From the NCBI RefSeq assembly GCF_022760925.1, contig NZ_JAKTNT010000004.1, positions 1 through 64,000 on the forward strand: a stretch of DNA of 64,000 bases, given 5' to 3'. This document shows, one piece after another, positions 35,719-45,233 of the stretch (the stretch's first letter is position 1; every line of letters begins with the position of its first letter). A program made the translations under genes and the position numbers. Source of the DNA: Thermus hydrothermalis. Its GTDB lineage: Bacteria > Deinococcota > Deinococci > Deinococcales > Thermaceae. Below the pieces are notes generated by a model. The model was not told where the DNA came from and made no database searches. It was given only the letters and a program-made list of their open reading frames with translations.

Positions 35719-37275
35719 CTAAACCCCTCGCTCCACCTCGGCGATGGAAGGGGGGTGCCGGGTGGCCCGGCCCGAGGCCAGCTTCCCGGCGGCGTCCAAG
35801 AAGGCCAGGGCGCTCGCCTCAATGATGTCGGGGGAAACCCCCACCCCCACCGCCTGGAGCTCGCCGAGCCTGAGCCGCACCGTCACCTGGCCCAAGGCCT
35901 CGGTGCTCCCCGTGATGGCCTCCACCCGGTAGAGCTCAAGCTCGGGCCTGAGGCCAATGGCCTCCTGGATGGCCTTGTACACGGCGTCCACCGGCCCGTC
36001 CCCCGTGTGGGTGGCCACCCTTTCCCCATCGGGGGTCCTTACCTTCACCGTGGCCGTGGGCAGGAGGCCCGAGCCCGAGAAGAACTGCACGTGCTCCAGG
36101 GCGAAGAAGTGGGAGGCGGGCTCGCGCTCGCTTTCCACCAGGGCCTGAAGCTCCTCGGCGGAAAGGGGGCCCTTCTTCTCGGCGATCTCCTTGAAGCGGG
36201 CGAAAAGCTTCTTCAGGTCCTCCTCGGAGAGGTCCTTGTAGCCCAGGTCCTCGAGGGCCTTTCTAAAGGCCGCCCGTCCCGAGTGCTTCCCGAGGACGAT
36301 CACCGCAGGCCGGCGGCCGATGAGCTCGGCGTCCATGATCTCGTAGGTGGCCCGGTGCTTCAGGACGCCGTCTTGGTGGATGCCGGACTCGTGGGCGAAG
36401 GCGTTGTCCCCCACGATGGCCTTGTTGGGAGGAACGGGCATCCCCGTGTACCGCTCCACCAGGCGGGAAACCCGGTAGATCTCCCGGGTGTTGATCTGGG
36501 TGTAGGCCTTGTACCAGTCGCGGCGCACGTAGAGGGCCATGACCACCTCCTCCAAGGAGGTGTTCCCCGCCCGCTCCCCGATGCCGTTGATGGTGCACTC
36601 CACCTGGCCCGCCCCGTTTTCTATCCCCGCCAGGGCGTTGGCCGTGGCCAGGCCCAGGTCGTCGTGGGTGTGGGTGGAGATGATGACGTCCCGGCCCCGC
36701 ACCACCTCGTCGCGGATGCGGCGGATGAGGGCCCCGTACTCCCCGGGGGTTCCGTAGCCCGTGGTGTCGGGGATGTTGATGGTGGTGGCCCCCGCCTCTA
36801 TGGCCACCTCGTAAAGCCGCTTCACGAAGTCCCAGTCCGCCCGCATCACGTCCTGGGCGGAAAACTCCACGTCGTCCACGTAGCGACGGGCGTAGCGGAC
36901 CATTTTATCGGCCATCTCCAAAACCTCCTCCTCCGTCTTCTTCAGCATGTACTCCAGGTGGATTTTGGAGGCGGAGGTGAAGACGTGGATCCTGGGCTTT
37001 TCCGCCTTCTCCAGGGCCTTGGCCGCCTGGTCAATGTCCAGGGTGTGGGTGCGGGCCAAGGCGGCGATGATGGGGCCCTTGACCTCCGTGGCGATGCGCC
37101 GTACCGCCTCAAACTCCAAGGGCCCGGATACGGGGAAGCCCGCCTCAATGATGTCCACGTTGAGCCGGGCCAGGGCGTGGGCGATTTCCAGTTTTTGGTC
37201 CAAGGAAAGCGCCACCCCTGGGCTTTGCTCGCCGTCCCTGAGCGTGGTGTCAAAGATCCGAATGTGCCGCTCCAT
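35719..37275 (-). CDS. leuA: 2-Isopropylmalate synthase
   Basis: First committed step of leucine synthesis, condensing 2-oxoisovalerate with acetyl-CoA. RIFDTTLRDGEQSPGVALS, STHTHDDLGLATANALAG, INGIGERAGNTSLEEVVMAL and NAFAHESGIHQDGVLK are hallmark motifs, and a C-terminal leucine-binding domain is present. 518 residues from ATG 37275, preceded by GGGAGGG. An inverted repeat separates it from ilvC. Confidence 0.96.
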   Translation of the reverse strand: MERHIRIFDTTLRDGEQSPGVALSLDQKLEIAHALARLNVDIIEAGFPVSGPLEFEAVRRIATEVKGPIIAALARTHTLDIDQAAKALEKAEKPRIHVFTSASKIHLEYMLKKTEEEVLEMADKMVRYARRYVDDVEFSAQDVMRADWDFVKRLYEVAIEAGATTINIPDTTGYGTPGEYGALIRRIRDEVVRGRDVIISTHTHDDLGLATANALAGIENGAGQVECTINGIGERAGNTSLEEVVMALYVRRDWYKAYTQINTREIYRVSRLVERYTGMPVPPNKAIVGDNAFAHESGIHQDGVLKHRATYEIMDAELIGRRPAVIVLGKHSGRAAFRKALEDLGYKDLSEEDLKKLFARFKEIAEKKGPLSAEELQALVESEREPASHFFALEHVQFFSGSGLLPTATVKVRTPDGERVATHTGDGPVDAVYKAIQEAIGLRPELELYRVEAITGSTEALGQVTVRLRLGELQAVGVGVSPDIIEASALAFLDAAGKLASGRATRHPPSIAEVERGV

Positions 37276-37292
37276 GGTTCCCTCCCTTACGC

Positions 37293-37318
37293 AGAAGGCC
37301 CCCAAAAGGGGGCCTTCT
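37293..37318 (-). promoter_or_regulatory. Intercistronic hairpin between ilvC and leuA
   Basis: Perfect 11-bp stem AGAAGGCCCCC/GGGGGCCTTCT with a 4-nt loop, 2 nt after the ilvC stop and 17 nt before leuA. No T-run follows on the minus strand, so it is more likely an mRNA stabiliser, or a partial terminator, than a full stop. Confidence 0.6.
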
Positions 37319-37320
37319 CG

Positions 37321-38334
37321 CTACCCCACTTCCTCCAATACCCTCGCCCTGAGGAAGGGCATCATGGCCCGCAGCCTCGCCCCCACCTCCTCAATGGGGT
37401 GGGTCTTCCAGCGCTTGCGGTTGGCCTCGAGGACGGGCTGGCCCACCTGGTTCTCCAGCATCCACTCCCGGGCGAACTCCCCGGTCTGGATCTGCCGGAG
37501 GATTTCCCGCATGCGCCTTTTGGTTTCCTCCACTGGCACCGCCACCTCGCCCCGGGTGTAGTCCCCGTACTCGGCGGTGTTGGAGATGGAGTAGCGCATC
37601 CCGGCGAAGCCCGCCTCGTAGATGAGGTCCACGATGAGCTTCACCTCGTGCACGGTCTCAAAGTAGGCCATCTCCGGCGGGTACCCCGCCTCCACCAGGG
37701 TCTCAAACCCCGCCTGGATGAGCCGGGTGAGCCCCCCGCAGAGCACCGCCTGCTCCCCGAAGAGGTCGGTTTCCGTCTCGTCCTTGAAGGTGGTGGCGAT
37801 GACCCCGGCCCGGGCGGCCCCGATGGCCTTGGCGTAGGCCAAGGCGGTGGGGAAGGCGCTCCCCGAGGCGTCCTGGTGCACCGCCACCAGGGCGGGCACT
37901 CCGCTACCCCTTTGGTACTCGCTCCGGACCAGGTGGCCGGGCCCCTTGGGGGCCACCATCCAGACGTCCAGATCCCGCCTGGGCTTGATCTGGCCGAAGT
38001 GGATGTTGAAGCCGTGGGCGAAGGCCAAGGCCGCCCCTTCCTTCAGGTTGGGCTCTATCTCCTCCCGGTAGACCCGCCCCTGGGTTTCGTCGGGGAGGAG
38101 GACCATGACGATGTCCGCCTCCCGCACCGCCTCGGCCACGGAAAGCACCCGGAGCCCCGCCGCCTCCGCCTTGGCGAAGCTCTTGGAACCGGGCCGGAGG
38201 CCTACCCGGACGTCCACCCCCGACTCCTTCAGGTTCAGGGCGTGGGCGTGCCCCTGGGAGCCAAAGCCCAGTACCGCCACCTTCTTGCCGAGGATGAAGC
38301 CTAGGTCCGCATCGTGCTCGTAGTAAATCTTCAT
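37321..38334 (-). CDS. ilvC: Ketol-acid reductoisomerase (class I)
   Basis: Isomerises and reduces acetolactate with NADPH to dihydroxyisovalerate (valine/leucine) and the isoleucine analogue. [17 protein letters not shown] is the nucleotide-binding loop, with RPGSKS giving NADPH preference. The Mg-binding acidic knot includes [10 protein letters not shown] and [15 protein letters not shown]. 337 residues, short class I. ATG 38334 overlaps the ilvN stop by 4 nt. Confidence 0.97.
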   Translation of the reverse strand: MKIYYEHDADLGFILGKKVAVLGFGSQGHAHALNLKESGVDVRVGLRPGSKSFAKAEAAGLRVLSVAEAVREADIVMVLLPDETQGRVYREEIEPNLKEGAALAFAHGFNIHFGQIKPRRDLDVWMVAPKGPGHLVRSEYQRGSGVPALVAVHQDASGSAFPTALAYAKAIGAARAGVIATTFKDETETDLFGEQAVLCGGLTRLIQAGFETLVEAGYPPEMAYFETVHEVKLIVDLIYEAGFAGMRYSISNTAEYGDYTRGEVAVPVEETKRRMREILRQIQTGEFAREWMLENQVGQPVLEANRKRWKTHPIEEVGARLRAMMPFLRARVLEEVG

Positions 38335-38843
38335 ACCGCCTCCCGTTTTTCCCTGACCTTAAGGGTCCTCTCGCCGCGGCTCATGGCCACGGCCCCGGTG
38401 CGCATGACCTCGAGGATCCCGTAAGGCCTCAGGGCCTCAATGAAGGAGTCCACCTTCTTGGAGTCGCCGGTGAGCTCCAGGATCAGGCTCCTCTGGGCCA
38501 CGTCCACCACCCGGGCCCGGAAGGCCTCCTGGATGTCCTTCACCGCAAGCCGCTCCTCCACCCCGGCCACGTGGACTTTTACCAGGCAAAGCTCCCGCTC
38601 CACGTGGGGCTCGGAGTGGTCCGTGACCTTGAGCACCTCTATGAGCCGGTTGAGTTGCTTCTCCACCTGCTCCAGGGTGTGGTCGTCCCCGGAAACCACC
38701 AGGCTGATGCGGGAAAGGCCGGGCACATGGGTGGTCCCCACGGCCAGGCTTTCCAGGTTGAAGCCCCGGCGGGCGAACAGGCTGGTGATGCGGTTCAGGA
38801 CCCGGGGATGGTCCTGCACTAGGACCGAGATGACGTGCCTCAC
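38331..38843 (-). CDS. ilvN: Acetolactate synthase small (regulatory) subunit
   Basis: 170 residues. N-terminal ACT domain [34 protein letters not shown], reported here in two parts ([16 protein letters not shown] and [14 protein letters not shown]), binds valine and mediates feedback; the C-terminal half starts [12 protein letters not shown] start in a GTGA overlap with ilvB ensures balanced subunit synthesis; longer readings run through ilvB in another frame. Confidence 0.95.
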   Translation of the reverse strand: MRHVISVLVQDHPRVLNRITSLFARRGFNLESLAVGTTHVPGLSRISLVVSGDDHTLEQVEKQLNRLIEVLKVTDHSEPHVERELCLVKVHVAGVEERLAVKDIQEAFRARVVDVAQRSLILELTGDSKKVDSFIEALRPYGILEVMRTGAVAMSRGERTLKVREKREAV

Positions 38844-40528
38844 GCCTCCACCTCCTCCTTCTCCTCGGGGTGCTCGAGGATCATGTCCTCCGCGGCGCCG
38901 CCCGCGGGGATCATGGGGAAGACGCCCTCCTCGTGGTAGACCTTGAACTCCGCCACCACGGGCCCATCGGCGTTCAGGACCGCCTCCACGCCCTTCCTCA
39001 GGTCCTCCTTGCGCTCCACCTTGATGCCCCGGATGCCGTAGGCCTCGGCCAGGCGGGCGAAGTCCGGGTTGGAGTCCGCCAGGTAGACCTCGGAGTAGCG
39101 CTTGGCGTGGAAGAGGTCCTGCCACTGGCGCACCATCCCCAGGTAGCCGTTGTTCAGGATCACCACCTTCACGTCCAGGCCGTACTTCACCACCGTGGCC
39201 AGCTCCTGCAGGGTCATCTGGAAGGAGCCGTCCCCGTCAAAGTCAATGACGAGCTCGTCCGGCCGGGCGAACTTGGCCCCGATGGCGAAGGGAAGCCCCA
39301 CCCCCATGGTACCCAGGCCCCCAGAGGTGATGAAGCTCCTGGGCCGGGTCACGGGGAAGAACTGGGCGGCGAACATCTGGTGCTGCCCCACCCCCGTGGT
39401 GACGATGGCGTTCCCCCCGGTGGCCTCAAAGAAGGCCCGGATCACCTCTTGGCTTTGCAGGTGGGGCCTAGGCTTCCAGCGCAAGGGGTAGCGGGTGCGC
39501 CACTCCTCCAGCTCCCGCCACCAGCTCGCAAGCTTCAGGGGCTTGGCCCCCTTGAGCATCTCCTTCAGGACCAGCCGGGCATCCCCCACGATGGGGATGT
39601 GGGTGCGCACCACCTTGCCGATCTCCGCCGGGTCTATGTCCACGTGGATGATGGTGTGGGCGTGGGGGGCAAAGCGGGAAACCTTGCCCGTGACCCGGTC
39701 GTCAAAGCGAAGGCCGATGGCCAGGATCACGTCGGCGTGGTGGATGGCCCGGTTGGCGGCCACGGTGCCGTGCATCCCCGGCATCCCGAGCCAGAGGGGG
39801 TGGTTGCCGGGGAAGGCCCCGAGGCCCATCAGGGTGGTGATCACGGGCAGGCCCGTCTTCTCGGCGAAGGCGAGGAGCTCGGCGTGGGCGTGCTGGGACC
39901 CGCCCCCCACCATCAGGATGGGCCTTTCCGCCTTCTCCAGGGCGTCCAGGGCCCGCTCAATCTGCTTGGGGTGGCCCTTGGTGGTGGGCTTGTAGCCGGG
40001 CAGGTCCAGCTCCACCTCAAAATCCCCCGTGAACTCGGCGAGCTGCACGTCCTTGGGGATGTCAATCAGGACGGGCCCCGGGCGCCCCGTGGAGGCGATG
40101 TGGAAGGCCTCCCGCACCACCCGGGGGATCTCGTTCACGTCCTGGACCAGGTAGTTGTGCTTGGTGATGGGCATGGTGACCCCGGTGACGTCCGCCTCCT
40201 GGAAGGCGTCCGTGCCGATGAGGGCCCGGGGAACGTTGCCGGTGATGGCCACCACCGGGGTGGAGTCCATGTAGGCGTCGGCAAGCCCCGTGACCAGGTT
40301 GAGCGCCCCGGGGCCCGAGGTAGCCATGACCACCCCCACCCGGCCGCTCGCCCGGGCATAGGCTGTGGCCGCATGCACCCCTCCTTGTTCGTGCCGCACC
40401 AGGATGTGGCGGATCTTGCTGTCATAGAGGGCGTCGTAGGTGGGCATGATGGCCCCGCCCGGATGGCCGAAGATCAACTCCACCCCTTCCCGTTCCAGCG
40501 CCTTTAAAAGTGCCTCCGCTCCCTTCAT
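38840..40528 (-). CDS. ilvB: Acetolactate synthase large (catalytic) subunit
   Basis: ThDP- and FAD-dependent enzyme condensing two pyruvates, or pyruvate with 2-oxobutyrate. FGHPGGAIMPTYDAL, the cofactor-activating Glu in VRHEQGGVHAATAYAR, TSGPGALNLVTG and the ThDP motif FDGDGSFQMTLQELAT...NNGYLGM are complete. 562 residues. ATG 40528 has TAGGAGGGGG upstream. First structural gene after the attenuator. Confidence 0.97.
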   Translation of the reverse strand: MKGAEALLKALEREGVELIFGHPGGAIMPTYDALYDSKIRHILVRHEQGGVHAATAYARASGRVGVVMATSGPGALNLVTGLADAYMDSTPVVAITGNVPRALIGTDAFQEADVTGVTMPITKHNYLVQDVNEIPRVVREAFHIASTGRPGPVLIDIPKDVQLAEFTGDFEVELDLPGYKPTTKGHPKQIERALDALEKAERPILMVGGGSQHAHAELLAFAEKTGLPVITTLMGLGAFPGNHPLWLGMPGMHGTVAANRAIHHADVILAIGLRFDDRVTGKVSRFAPHAHTIIHVDIDPAEIGKVVRTHIPIVGDARLVLKEMLKGAKPLKLASWWRELEEWRTRYPLRWKPRPHLQSQEVIRAFFEATGGNAIVTTGVGQHQMFAAQFFPVTRPRSFITSGGLGTMGVGLPFAIGAKFARPDELVIDFDGDGSFQMTLQELATVVKYGLDVKVVILNNGYLGMVRQWQDLFHAKRYSEVYLADSNPDFARLAEAYGIRGIKVERKEDLRKGVEAVLNADGPVVAEFKVYHEEGVFPMIPAGGAAEDMILEHPEEKEEVEA

Positions 40529-40545
40529 CGCCCCCTCCTAAACCG

Positions 40546-40571
40546 AAACCCCCCGGTTTCCCGGGGGGTTT
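40546..40571 (-). terminator. Attenuator hairpin of the ilv-leu operon
   Basis: Perfect 11-bp stem AAACCCCCCGG/CCGGGGGGTTT with a GAAA-type loop, followed on the minus strand by CGGTTTAGG. It lies between the leader peptide and ilvB, 17 nt before the ATG. The U-run is weak (TTTCGGTTT). Confidence 0.7.
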
Positions 40572-40589
40572 GGATGCGCCTGAAAACCG

Positions 40590-40658
40590 CTACACCCTAC
40601 CCCCCGCTGGCCCTACGATTAGGACCAGGCCTAGGGATAGGGTGAGAGCGAAACGCAT
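40590..40658 (-). CDS. Branched-chain leader peptide (22 aa)
   Basis: Short ORF beginning MRFALTLSLGLVLIVG: five Leu, two Val and one Ile within 16 residues, ending in Arg-Val and TAG. It lies 11 nt behind a TTGACA/TATCCT promoter and ends 18 nt before the attenuator hairpin. Stalling at Leu/Val/Ile codons would change leader RNA folding and let transcription into ilvB-ilvN-ilvC-leuA-cimA. Two codon pairs of CTA, rare in this genome, raise sensitivity. Assignment rests on composition and position. Confidence 0.7.
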   Translation of the reverse strand: MRFALTLSLGLVLIVGPAGGRV

Positions 40659-40665
40659 CTTGCCG

Positions 40666-41661
40666 CTAAGGATAGCCCGCACCCCGCGGGGGTGTCAAGG
40701 GGCCAAGCCGCTTGGCGATGGCAAAGAGGGCCAGCCTGGCGTGCTCCCGGCCGTTTTCTATGAACACCGAGCGGGTGTCGGGGCCAAAGGCGCAGGAGCC
40801 CACGGCGAAGAGGCCCGGAATGGAGGTTTCCAACTCAGGGCTTAGGCGAGGCTTTTCCCCTTCGTAAACCACACCGGCCTCCCGCAGCAGGCGGTCCTCG
40901 GCCCGGTAGCCGATGAGGACCAGCACGAAGTCCGCCTCCAAGAAGACCCGCCCAGCGGGGCGCCTAAGCCAGAGGCCCTCGAGGGTAATCGCCTCCACCT
41001 CCGCCTCCATGAAGGCCTCTATGCTCCCCTCTTTCACCCGGTTTTCAAAATCGGGAAGAAGCCAGTACTTGACGCTAGGGCGCACCCACTTCCCCCGGTG
41101 GACCAAGACCACCTTCGCCCCAGCCCGGTAAAGCTCCAAAGCCGCCTCCACCGCCGAGTTGCTCCCCCCTACCACCGCCACCTTGCGGCCGAAGAAGGCC
41201 TCCCCCTCCTCGTAGCGGTGCAGGACGTGGGGCAGGTCCTCCCCGGGCACGCCCAGGCGGTTGGGGTTGCCGTAGTAGCCCGTGGCCAGGACCACGTAGC
41301 GGGCGAGGAAGGTCTTCTCCCCTTGCCGTCCCCGGGCGAAAACCTGAAAGGCCCCCTCCTGGCCTTGGATGCGGAGAACCTCCGTGTAGGTGAGGACGTT
41401 CAAGGCCTCCCGCTCCGCCACGCGCTGGTAGTAGAGGAGGGCCTCCCTGCGGGTGGGCTTGGGGCCGTGGGACACCAAGGGGTGGCCCCCGATCTCTATG
41501 TTCTTGCTCTCGGAGAAAAAGAGCATGTTCCGGGGAAAGCGGTAGATGGTTTCCGCCACCGTGCCCTTTTCCAACACCAGGTGGGAAAGCCCATGGCGCT
41601 TGGCCTCTATGGCGCAGGCAAGCCCCACGGGACCCGCCCCCACCACCAACACGTCCACCAT
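40666..41661 (-). CDS. ypdA: YpdA-family bacillithiol disulfide reductase-like FAD protein
   Basis: 331 residues. N-terminal FAD-binding VVGAGPVGLACAIEAKRHG, NADPH-binding VVGGSNSAVEAALELYRAGA and C-terminal FAD contact SIPGLFAVGSCAFG. It has the thioredoxin-reductase fold but lacks a CxxC pair, as in YpdA, which reduces bacillithiol disulfide in Firmicutes. NMLFFSESKNIEIGGHP is a YpdA-type stretch. It carries the ilv promoter in its 3' end. TAAACT lies 7 nt before its ATG. BshB1 in this window fits a bacillithiol redox system. Confidence 0.87.
   Translation of the reverse strand: MVDVLVVGAGPVGLACAIEAKRHGLSHLVLEKGTVAETIYRFPRNMLFFSESKNIEIGGHPLVSHGPKPTRREALLYYQRVAEREALNVLTYTEVLRIQGQEGAFQVFARGRQGEKTFLARYVVLATGYYGNPNRLGVPGEDLPHVLHRYEEGEAFFGRKVAVVGGSNSAVEAALELYRAGAKVVLVHRGKWVRPSVKYWLLPDFENRVKEGSIEAFMEAEVEAITLEGLWLRRPAGRVFLEADFVLVLIGYRAEDRLLREAGVVYEGEKPRLSPELETSIPGLFAVGSCAFGPDTRSVFIENGREHARLALFAIAKRLGPLTPPRGAGYP
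40669..40698 (-). promoter_or_regulatory. Promoter of the ilv-leu operon
   Basis: Consensus TTGACA (40693-40698), 18-bp spacer and TATCCT (40669-40674) on the minus strand, located inside the last codons of ypdA. Confidence 0.8.
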
Positions 41662-41668
41662 GCTCCCC

Positions 41669-41685
41669 AGTTTATGGGGTATAGT
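41669..41685. promoter_or_regulatory. Divergent -10 boxes between ypdA and terC
   Basis: Minus strand TAAACT (41669-41674) serves ypdA with 7 nt to its ATG; plus strand TATAGT (41680-41685) serves the TerC gene with 8 nt to its ATG. The two start codons are 32 bp apart. Confidence 0.4.
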
Positions 41686-41693
41686 TCTTGCCC

Positions 41694-42437
41694 ATGGAGT
41701 GGCTCGCTAACCCCGAGGTCTGGATCGCCCTCGTCACCCTCACGGTGCTGGAGGTGGTCCTGGGCGTGGACAACGTGATCTTTATCAGCATCCTGGCCTC
41801 TAAGCTTCCCAAAGAGGAGCAGGACCGGGCCCGGGTTCTGGGCCTGAGCCTGGCGGCGGTGACCCGCATCCTCTTCCTCCTCTCCATCGCCTGGATCATG
41901 GCGCTTAAGAAACCCCTCTTCGCCCTTTTGGGCCACGAGGTCACGGGGAAGGACCTGGTCCTGATGGCTGGGGGGCTTTTCCTCATCTACAAGTCGGTGA
42001 AGGAAATCCACGAGAAGCTGGAAGGGGAGCCGGGGCATGCGGTGAAGCGGGTGGCTCCGAGCTTCGCCAGCGTCATCGCCCAGGTCCTCCTGCTGGACAT
42101 CGTCTTCTCCATTGACTCCGTGATCACCGCCGTGGGCCTCACCCGCTATGTGCCCGTGATGGTGGCGGCCATCCTCATCTCCGTGGCCATCATGCTCCTC
42201 GCCTCCAAGGGCATCTACGCCTTCGTGAACGAGCACCCCACGGTGAAGATGCTCGCCCTAAGCTTCCTCCTCCTCATCGGCTTCACCCTGGTGGCGGAAG
42301 GAACAGGGGTTCACATCCCCAAGGGCTACGTCTACTTCGCCATGGGCTTCGCCGTCTTCGTGGAGTGGCTGAACCTGCGGGCGGGGCTCAGGGGCAAGCC
42401 CGTGAAGCTCCACCAGCCGTATGAAGAGGAAGGGTAA
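41694..42437 (+). CDS. TerC-family integral membrane protein
   Basis: 247 residues, seven to eight helices. LTVLEVVLGVDNVIFISILASKLP is the hallmark TerC helix with acidic residues in the membrane (given in parts: LEVVLGVDN and VIFISILASKLP); the repeat is LLDIVFSIDSVITAVGLT. Relatives move Mn or other divalent ions, or assist membrane protein metallation, and some confer tellurite resistance. ATG 41694 is preferred over an in-frame TTG two codons earlier. Confidence 0.9.
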   Translation: MEWLANPEVWIALVTLTVLEVVLGVDNVIFISILASKLPKEEQDRARVLGLSLAAVTRILFLLSIAWIMALKKPLFALLGHEVTGKDLVLMAGGLFLIYKSVKEIHEKLEGEPGHAVKRVAPSFASVIAQVLLLDIVFSIDSVITAVGLTRYVPVMVAAILISVAIMLLASKGIYAFVNEHPTVKMLALSFLLLIGFTLVAEGTGVHIPKGYVYFAMGFAVFVEWLNLRAGLRGKPVKLHQPYEEEG

Positions 42438-42458
42438 AATCGGGCCGGAGGTGGTCCT

Positions 42459-43856
42459 ATGGAATACCGGATTGAGCGGGACACCATGGGCGAGGTGAAG
42501 GTGCCGGCGGACAAGTACTGGGGGGCCCAGACCCAGCGTTCCCTGGAGCATTTTAAGATTGGGGCCTGGCGTTTCCGCATGCCCATAGAGGTCATAAGGG
42601 CCTACGGCATGCTGAAAAAGGCCGCCGCCAGAGCCAACCTGGAACTTGGGGAGCTTCCCGAGGAAATCGCCAAGGCCATCATCCAGGCGGCGGAAGAAGT
42701 GGTCCAGGGCAAGCTGGACGAGCACTTCCCCCTGGTGGTCTTCCAGACGGGTTCGGGCACCCAGACCAACATGAACGTGAACGAGGTCATCGCCAACCGG
42801 GCCTCGGAGATCTTGGGAAAGCCCCTTGGGAGCAAGTACGTCCACCCCAACGACCACGTGAACCGGGGCCAGAGCTCCAACGACACCTTCCCCACCGCCA
42901 TGTACGTGGCCACGGCCCTGGCCCTTCACCAACGGCTCTACCCGGCGGCGGAAGCCCTCATCGCCACCTTTGAGGAGAAGGCCAAGGCCTTTGACACCAT
43001 CGTCAAAACCGGGCGCACCCACCTTATGGACGCCGTGCCCATCACCTTGGGGCAGGAGGTGGGAAGCTGGGCGGCGCAACTTAGGAACACCCTGGGCATG
43101 GTGAAGGAGGCGGGAAAGGGCCTCTACAACCTCGCCATCGGCGGCACCGCCGTGGGCACGGGGCTCAACGCCCACCCCCGCTTCGGCGAGCTGGTGGCCC
43201 AGTACCTGGCGGAGGAGACGGGCCTTCCCTTCCGGGTGGCGGAAAACCGCTTCGCCGCCTTGGCCGCCCACGACGAGCTTGCCCACGTGATGGGGGCTTT
43301 GCGCACCCTGGCCGGGGCCCTGATGAAGATCGGGAACGATATCCGCTGGCTGGCCTCGGGGCCTTACGGGGGGATTGGGGAGATCTTCATCCCCGCCAAC
43401 GAGCCCGGCTCCTCCATCATGCCCGGCAAGGTGAACCCCACCCAGGTGGAGGCCCTCACCATGGTGGTGGTGCGGGTCTACGGCAACGACCACGCCGTGG
43501 CCTTTGCCGCAAGCCAGGGGAACTTCCAGCTCAACGTCTACAAGCCGGTGATGGTGGACGCCGCCCTCGAGTCCATCAAGCTCCTGGCGGACGCCATGGA
43601 ATCCTTTGACGAGCACCTGGCCAAGGGGATTGAGCCCAACCTGGAGCGGATTGAGGAGCACCTGCAGAAAAACCCCATGCTGGCCACCGCCCTCAACAAG
43701 GCCATCGGCTACGACAAGGCGGCGGAGATTGTGAAGAAGGCCATCAAGGAGAAGAAGTCCTTGAAGCAGGCGGCCTTGGAGCTGGGCTACCTTACCGAAG
43801 AGGAGTTTGACCGCATCGTGGTGCCCCTAAAGCTCGCCAAGCCCCACGAGGGCTAG
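42459..43856 (+). CDS. fumC: Fumarate hydratase class II
   Basis: Iron-independent TCA-cycle enzyme interconverting fumarate and malate. [27 protein letters not shown]-type start ([15 protein letters not shown], then [13 protein letters not shown]), [26 protein letters not shown] and the signature [13 protein letters not shown] with the catalytic Ser are complete. 465 residues. It has GGAGGT 8 nt upstream, and TAAAAT built on the terC stop may be a promoter. Confidence 0.97.
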   Translation: MEYRIERDTMGEVKVPADKYWGAQTQRSLEHFKIGAWRFRMPIEVIRAYGMLKKAAARANLELGELPEEIAKAIIQAAEEVVQGKLDEHFPLVVFQTGSGTQTNMNVNEVIANRASEILGKPLGSKYVHPNDHVNRGQSSNDTFPTAMYVATALALHQRLYPAAEALIATFEEKAKAFDTIVKTGRTHLMDAVPITLGQEVGSWAAQLRNTLGMVKEAGKGLYNLAIGGTAVGTGLNAHPRFGELVAQYLAEETGLPFRVAENRFAALAAHDELAHVMGALRTLAGALMKIGNDIRWLASGPYGGIGEIFIPANEPGSSIMPGKVNPTQVEALTMVVVRVYGNDHAVAFAASQGNFQLNVYKPVMVDAALESIKLLADAMESFDEHLAKGIEPNLERIEEHLQKNPMLATALNKAIGYDKAAEIVKKAIKEKKSLKQAALELGYLTEEEFDRIVVPLKLAKPHEG

Positions 43857-43871
43857 GGCGCTTTGTGAGGA

Positions 43872-43896
43872 CGCCCACCCCCTAAAGGGGTGGGTG
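43872..43896 (+). terminator. Terminator after fumC
   Basis: CCCACCCC-CTAAA-GGGGTGGG stem (43874-43894) extendable by two pairs, followed by CCTTATAGT. The TATAGT that follows (43900-43905) is the likely -10 of sodA, so the tail is promoter rather than a pure T-run. Confidence 0.65.
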
Positions 43897-43924
43897 CCTT
43901 ATAGTGGGGCTTGGGAGGTGAGGT

Positions 43925-44539
<615 letters not shown>

Positions 44540-44554
44540 AGGCCTCGCGCCTCC

Positions 44555-44579
44555 AGGGGGCCGGGAGAGGCCCCCTTTA
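44555..44579 (+). terminator. Terminator after sodA
   Basis: GGGGGCC-GGGAGA-GGCCCCC (44556-44575) followed by TTTAT. The mqnB stop on the other strand begins inside the tail. Confidence 0.8.
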
Positions 44580-45233
44580 TCCTTCCAAGAGGCGGGCCAG
44601 GGCCTCCTCCAGGGCCGCCACCGCCTCCTTCACCCGCCAGGCCCCCTTGTCCCGGACGCCGGCGGGGTTGGAGATGGCCCGAAGCTCCGCCCCCCGGATG
44701 CCGAGGGCGAGGCAGGCCCGGGCGAAGGCCGCCCCCTCCATGTTCTCCAAGGCGGCGTTCCACCGGCTGGCCAAGGCCAGGGCCTCCTCGAGGCCTTCTG
44801 AAACCAGGTCCCGGGTGAGGCCGGTGACGACCCGAAGGCCGAGGCTCTGGGCCAGGCTTTGGGTGAGGCCAGGATCCAGGGGAAAGCGGTTAAAAAAGTA
44901 GAGCTTTTCCCCAAGCTCCAAGGCCGGGAAGCCCAAGGGAGCAAGGCCCTCCTTTAGCCCCAGGTCCGCCTCTACCTCCTCCCCCACCAGGACCAGATCC
45001 CCCGGGCGGAGGCCGCTACCCGGGTAGGCCCCGGCGATGCCGAAAAGGAGGGCCTTTTCCACCTCGTGGGTGGCCGCCCAAAGGGCCAGGGCGAGGGCGG
45101 CATTGACCTTGCCGATGCCCGTTTCCAGGTAGACGAACCCCTCCCCCCTAAGCCCCTTCCGCCCGAGGAAGGCGAAGGGCTCGCCCCGGAGGAAGGGGGC
45201 CTCGAGGGCCGTGGGGGAAAGGAGGAGCCACAC
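44577..45233 (-). CDS. mqnB: Futalosine hydrolase
   Basis: Nucleoside phosphorylase-fold enzyme that releases hypoxanthine from futalosine in the alternative menaquinone pathway, first characterised in T. thermophilus. [13 protein letters not shown] start, [56 protein letters not shown] with the catalytic Glu region and [11 protein letters not shown] (Asp replaced context 'N-P-A-G'). 218 residues. GTG start shares its G with the TAG stop of the upstream fusion gene (TAGTG), so translation is tightly coupled. Confidence 0.88.
   Translation of the reverse strand: MWLLLSPTALEAPFLRGEPFAFLGRKGLRGEGFVYLETGIGKVNAALALALWAATHEVEKALLFGIAGAYPGSGLRPGDLVLVGEEVEADLGLKEGLAPLGFPALELGEKLYFFNRFPLDPGLTQSLAQSLGLRVVTGLTRDLVSEGLEEALALASRWNAALENMEGAAFARACLALGIRGAELRAISNPAGVRDKGAWRVKEAVAALEEALARLLEG

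Noticed and set aside
35755-38304. 849-codon open frame on the plus strand across leuA and ilvC
   Set aside because: It is antisense to two certain genes, has no recognisable motif, and arises because high GC removes stop codons.
38870-40507. 545-codon plus-strand frame across ilvB
   Set aside because: Antisense shadow of ilvB with His/Gly/Val-rich low-complexity sequence and no ribosome site.
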